A stretch of DNA of 64,000 nucleotides, from contig NZ_KI515776.1 in NCBI RefSeq assembly GCF_000478175.1, positions 350,796 to 414,795 on the forward strand, written 5' to 3'. Positions within the stretch are counted from its first letter, which is position 1; every line of letters begins with the position of its first letter. Source of the stretch: Corynebacterium sp. KPL1814. Its GTDB lineage: Bacteria; Actinomycetota; Actinomycetes; Mycobacteriales; Mycobacteriaceae. The notes under the pieces were generated by a model. It did not search any database and was not told the DNA's origin. It was given only the letters and a program-made list of their open reading frames with translations. Both the position numbers and the translations under genes were made by a program. Of the stretch, positions 62,820 through 64,000 are shown in pieces.

Positions 62820-63576
62820 TGCCCATATCGAATTTGCTGGTATAACCAAAAGCTACGGCCCAACCAAGATCATTGGGGATACCTCAGTGTCCATTGGGGA
62901 GGGCGAGTTCGTATCCCTGCTGGGACCATCGGGCTCCGGCAAATCCACCATGCTGAATATGATCGCGGGCCTCGCATTTCCCTCTACCGGCGAGGTGCGC
63001 GCGCGAGGCGAGGCCGTGACCGGCCCAGGGCCAGACCGCGGCGTGGTATTTCAAAATCACGCCCTATTGCCGTGGATGACGGCGCGTGGGAATATCGAAT
63101 TCGGACTGCGTTCGGCTCGCCCGGAACTATCCAAGGCGGAGCGCGCCCAGATTGCACAGGATTTCCTCGATGAGGTCAGCTTGGGCCATGCGGCAGATAG
63201 GCGCCCATCGCGGTTATCCGGTGGCATGCAACAGCGCGTCGGTTTGGCGCGCGCCTTTGCCATTGGCTCGGATATCTTATTGCTCGATGAGCCCTTCGGC
63301 GCATTGGATGCGCTTACCCGCCGCCAGCTGCAGTCGCTGCTGTTGAATGTGTGGGAAGAAAACCGCCGCACGGTGGTCATGGTCACCCACGACGTGGATG
63401 AGGCAGTATTGCTCTCGGATCGCATTGTGGTCATGTCGCCGGGGCCAGAGGCCACCATCATCGAGGACATTGAAGTGGGCTTGCCCCGCCCGCGCAGCGG
63501 CAGCGATGACTCCGCGGTGGTGGAGCGCAAAAATTTGCTGCGCGAACGGCTCCTTGGGCTGCTCGAAAACGGCTAG
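62812..63576 (+). CDS. ABC transporter ATP-binding protein (NrtD/SsuB-type)
   Basis: This 254-aa ATPase has Walker A GPSGSGKST (about 42-50), the Q-loop in VVFQNHALLPWM, the signature LSGGMQQRVGLARA, Walker B ILLLDEPFGALD and the switch His in VMVTHDVDEA. It energises the importer. ATG 62812 overlaps the permease end. The operon has no obvious terminator before the IS6 element. Confidence 0.93.
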   Translation: MTNAHIEFAGITKSYGPTKIIGDTSVSIGEGEFVSLLGPSGSGKSTMLNMIAGLAFPSTGEVRARGEAVTGPGPDRGVVFQNHALLPWMTARGNIEFGLRSARPELSKAERAQIAQDFLDEVSLGHAADRRPSRLSGGMQQRVGLARAFAIGSDILLLDEPFGALDALTRRQLQSLLLNVWEENRRTVVMVTHDVDEAVLLSDRIVVMSPGPEATIIEDIEVGLPRPRSGSDDSAVVERKNLLRERLLGLLENG

Positions 63577-63651
63577 AGCGAGAGGATGTTCCTATATAGG
63601 TTGTCAACTTCGTGGGTGGGTTTGTTGGGGGTGTGTTGACTTTAGGTTGCT

Positions 63652-64000
63652 GGGTGCTGTTGCAAAGTTGGGGCAGTAGGAAGAGCGACGTGAACTAATC
63701 ACAGCCATGGGTATTTTCTCGGGTCGTCATTTCCCCCGTGACATTACTCTGTGGGCAGTGCGGTGGTACTGCCGCTACGGGGTGAGCTACCGCGATCTGG
63801 AGGAAATGATGACTTCAGCGGGGTGTGCCGGTTGATCACACCAGGATCTACCGCTGGGTCTAGAAATACGCGCCTGAGCTGGACAAGCAAACACGGTGGT
63901 ACCGACAGGTACCTGACTGGCAAGCTAGTTCCTGGCGGGTGGATGAGACCTATATCCGGGTCGGCGGCAGGTGGTGCTACCTCTATCGGGCGATCACCGC
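63652..64000 (+). mobile_element. IS6-family insertion sequence, start (continues beyond window)
   Basis: GGGTGCTGTTGCAAAGTT at 63652-63669 is a typical IS6-family terminal inverted repeat (compare the IS6100/IS1628 group). The transposase starts 38 bp further in. The right end lies outside the window. Confidence 0.85.
63707..64000 (+). pseudogene. IS6-family transposase, frameshifted and with a nonsense codon
   Basis: From ATG 63707 the frame reads MGIFSGRHFPRDITLWAVRW then YCRYGVSYRDLEEMM and stops at TGA near 63834. The family sequence continues in another frame: GVPVDHTRIYRWV, a TAG, KYAPELDKQTRWYRQVPDWQ, then SSWRVDETYIRVGGRWCYLY with the first catalytic Asp. A one-base indel near 63820 and a CAG-to-TAG-type change explain both lesions. 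Confidence 0.85.

Noticed and set aside
63600..63642. Terminator for the ABC operon (GTCAAC ... GTTGAC)
   Set aside because: The 6-bp arms are short, the spacer is about 27 nt and no T-run follows; it may be an IS-related sequence but is not convincing as a terminator.

Overview
The window is chromosomal DNA of a Corynebacterium. The evidence is a RamB-type regulator divergent from sdhCAB, a mycothiol glycosyltransferase (mshA), senX3-regX3, the actinobacterial small ribosomal protein bS22, a 13E12-type HNH gene, and the corynebacterial order hemA-hemC-hemD-hemB-hemE-hemY-hemL followed by cytochrome c maturation genes. The core is GC-rich; the accessory stretch at about 5.8-12.0 kb is visibly more AT-rich. 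The species cannot be fixed from the sequence alone.

Layout. 1-5.6 kb: 5'-anchored part of ramB (minus), then sdhCAB and a small membrane-protein gene, closed by a strong terminator. 5.8-12.0 kb: a mosaic of mobile-element debris. It holds an IS3-type 5' end, a secretory-lipase cassette bounded by IS-like inverted ends, a phage/plasmid primase remnant, two 706-bp inverted copies of a decayed IS3 element, and between these copies a serine-recombinase remnant and an intact 567-aa protein with a PD-(D/E)XK nuclease signature. 12.1-19.9 kb: core genes (DUF445, DUF2516, a half-length DeoC-like protein, an LmeA-like protein, a methyltransferase, murB, luxS, a BrkB-type membrane protein). 19.9-25.5 kb: three acyl-CoA synthetase paralogues with ogt between two of them. 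25.5-35.9 kb: mshA, gpmA, senX3-regX3, a Cys-rich protein, a Ppx phosphatase, proC, a BldC-like HTH, bS22, a HAD phosphatase and a glutaredoxin. 36-49 kb: haem biosynthesis from glutamyl-tRNA to the oxidation of (copro)porphyrinogen, interrupted by an HNH gene and a dehydrogenase. 49-54 kb: a phosphatase, then TlpA/ResA-CcdA-ResB-CcsB, which attach haem to cytochromes c. 54-60 kb: menaquinone genes menA, menE, menB and menC with small membrane proteins. 60-63.6 kb: OsmC-like protein and a divergent CmpA/NrtA-type ABC importer. 63.65 kb to the end: a decayed IS6-family element.

Functionally the core is dominated by respiration: succinate dehydrogenase, haem, cytochrome c assembly and menaquinone supply the same electron-transport chain. 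Many genes seem to be leaderless, with a TANNNT -10 hexamer only 6-8 nt before the start codon, and this helped choose several starts. The most promising novelty is the lone nuclease-like gene carried between inverted, transposition-defective IS copies, together with the recurring 42-bp palindromic IS ends that bound each accessory block.
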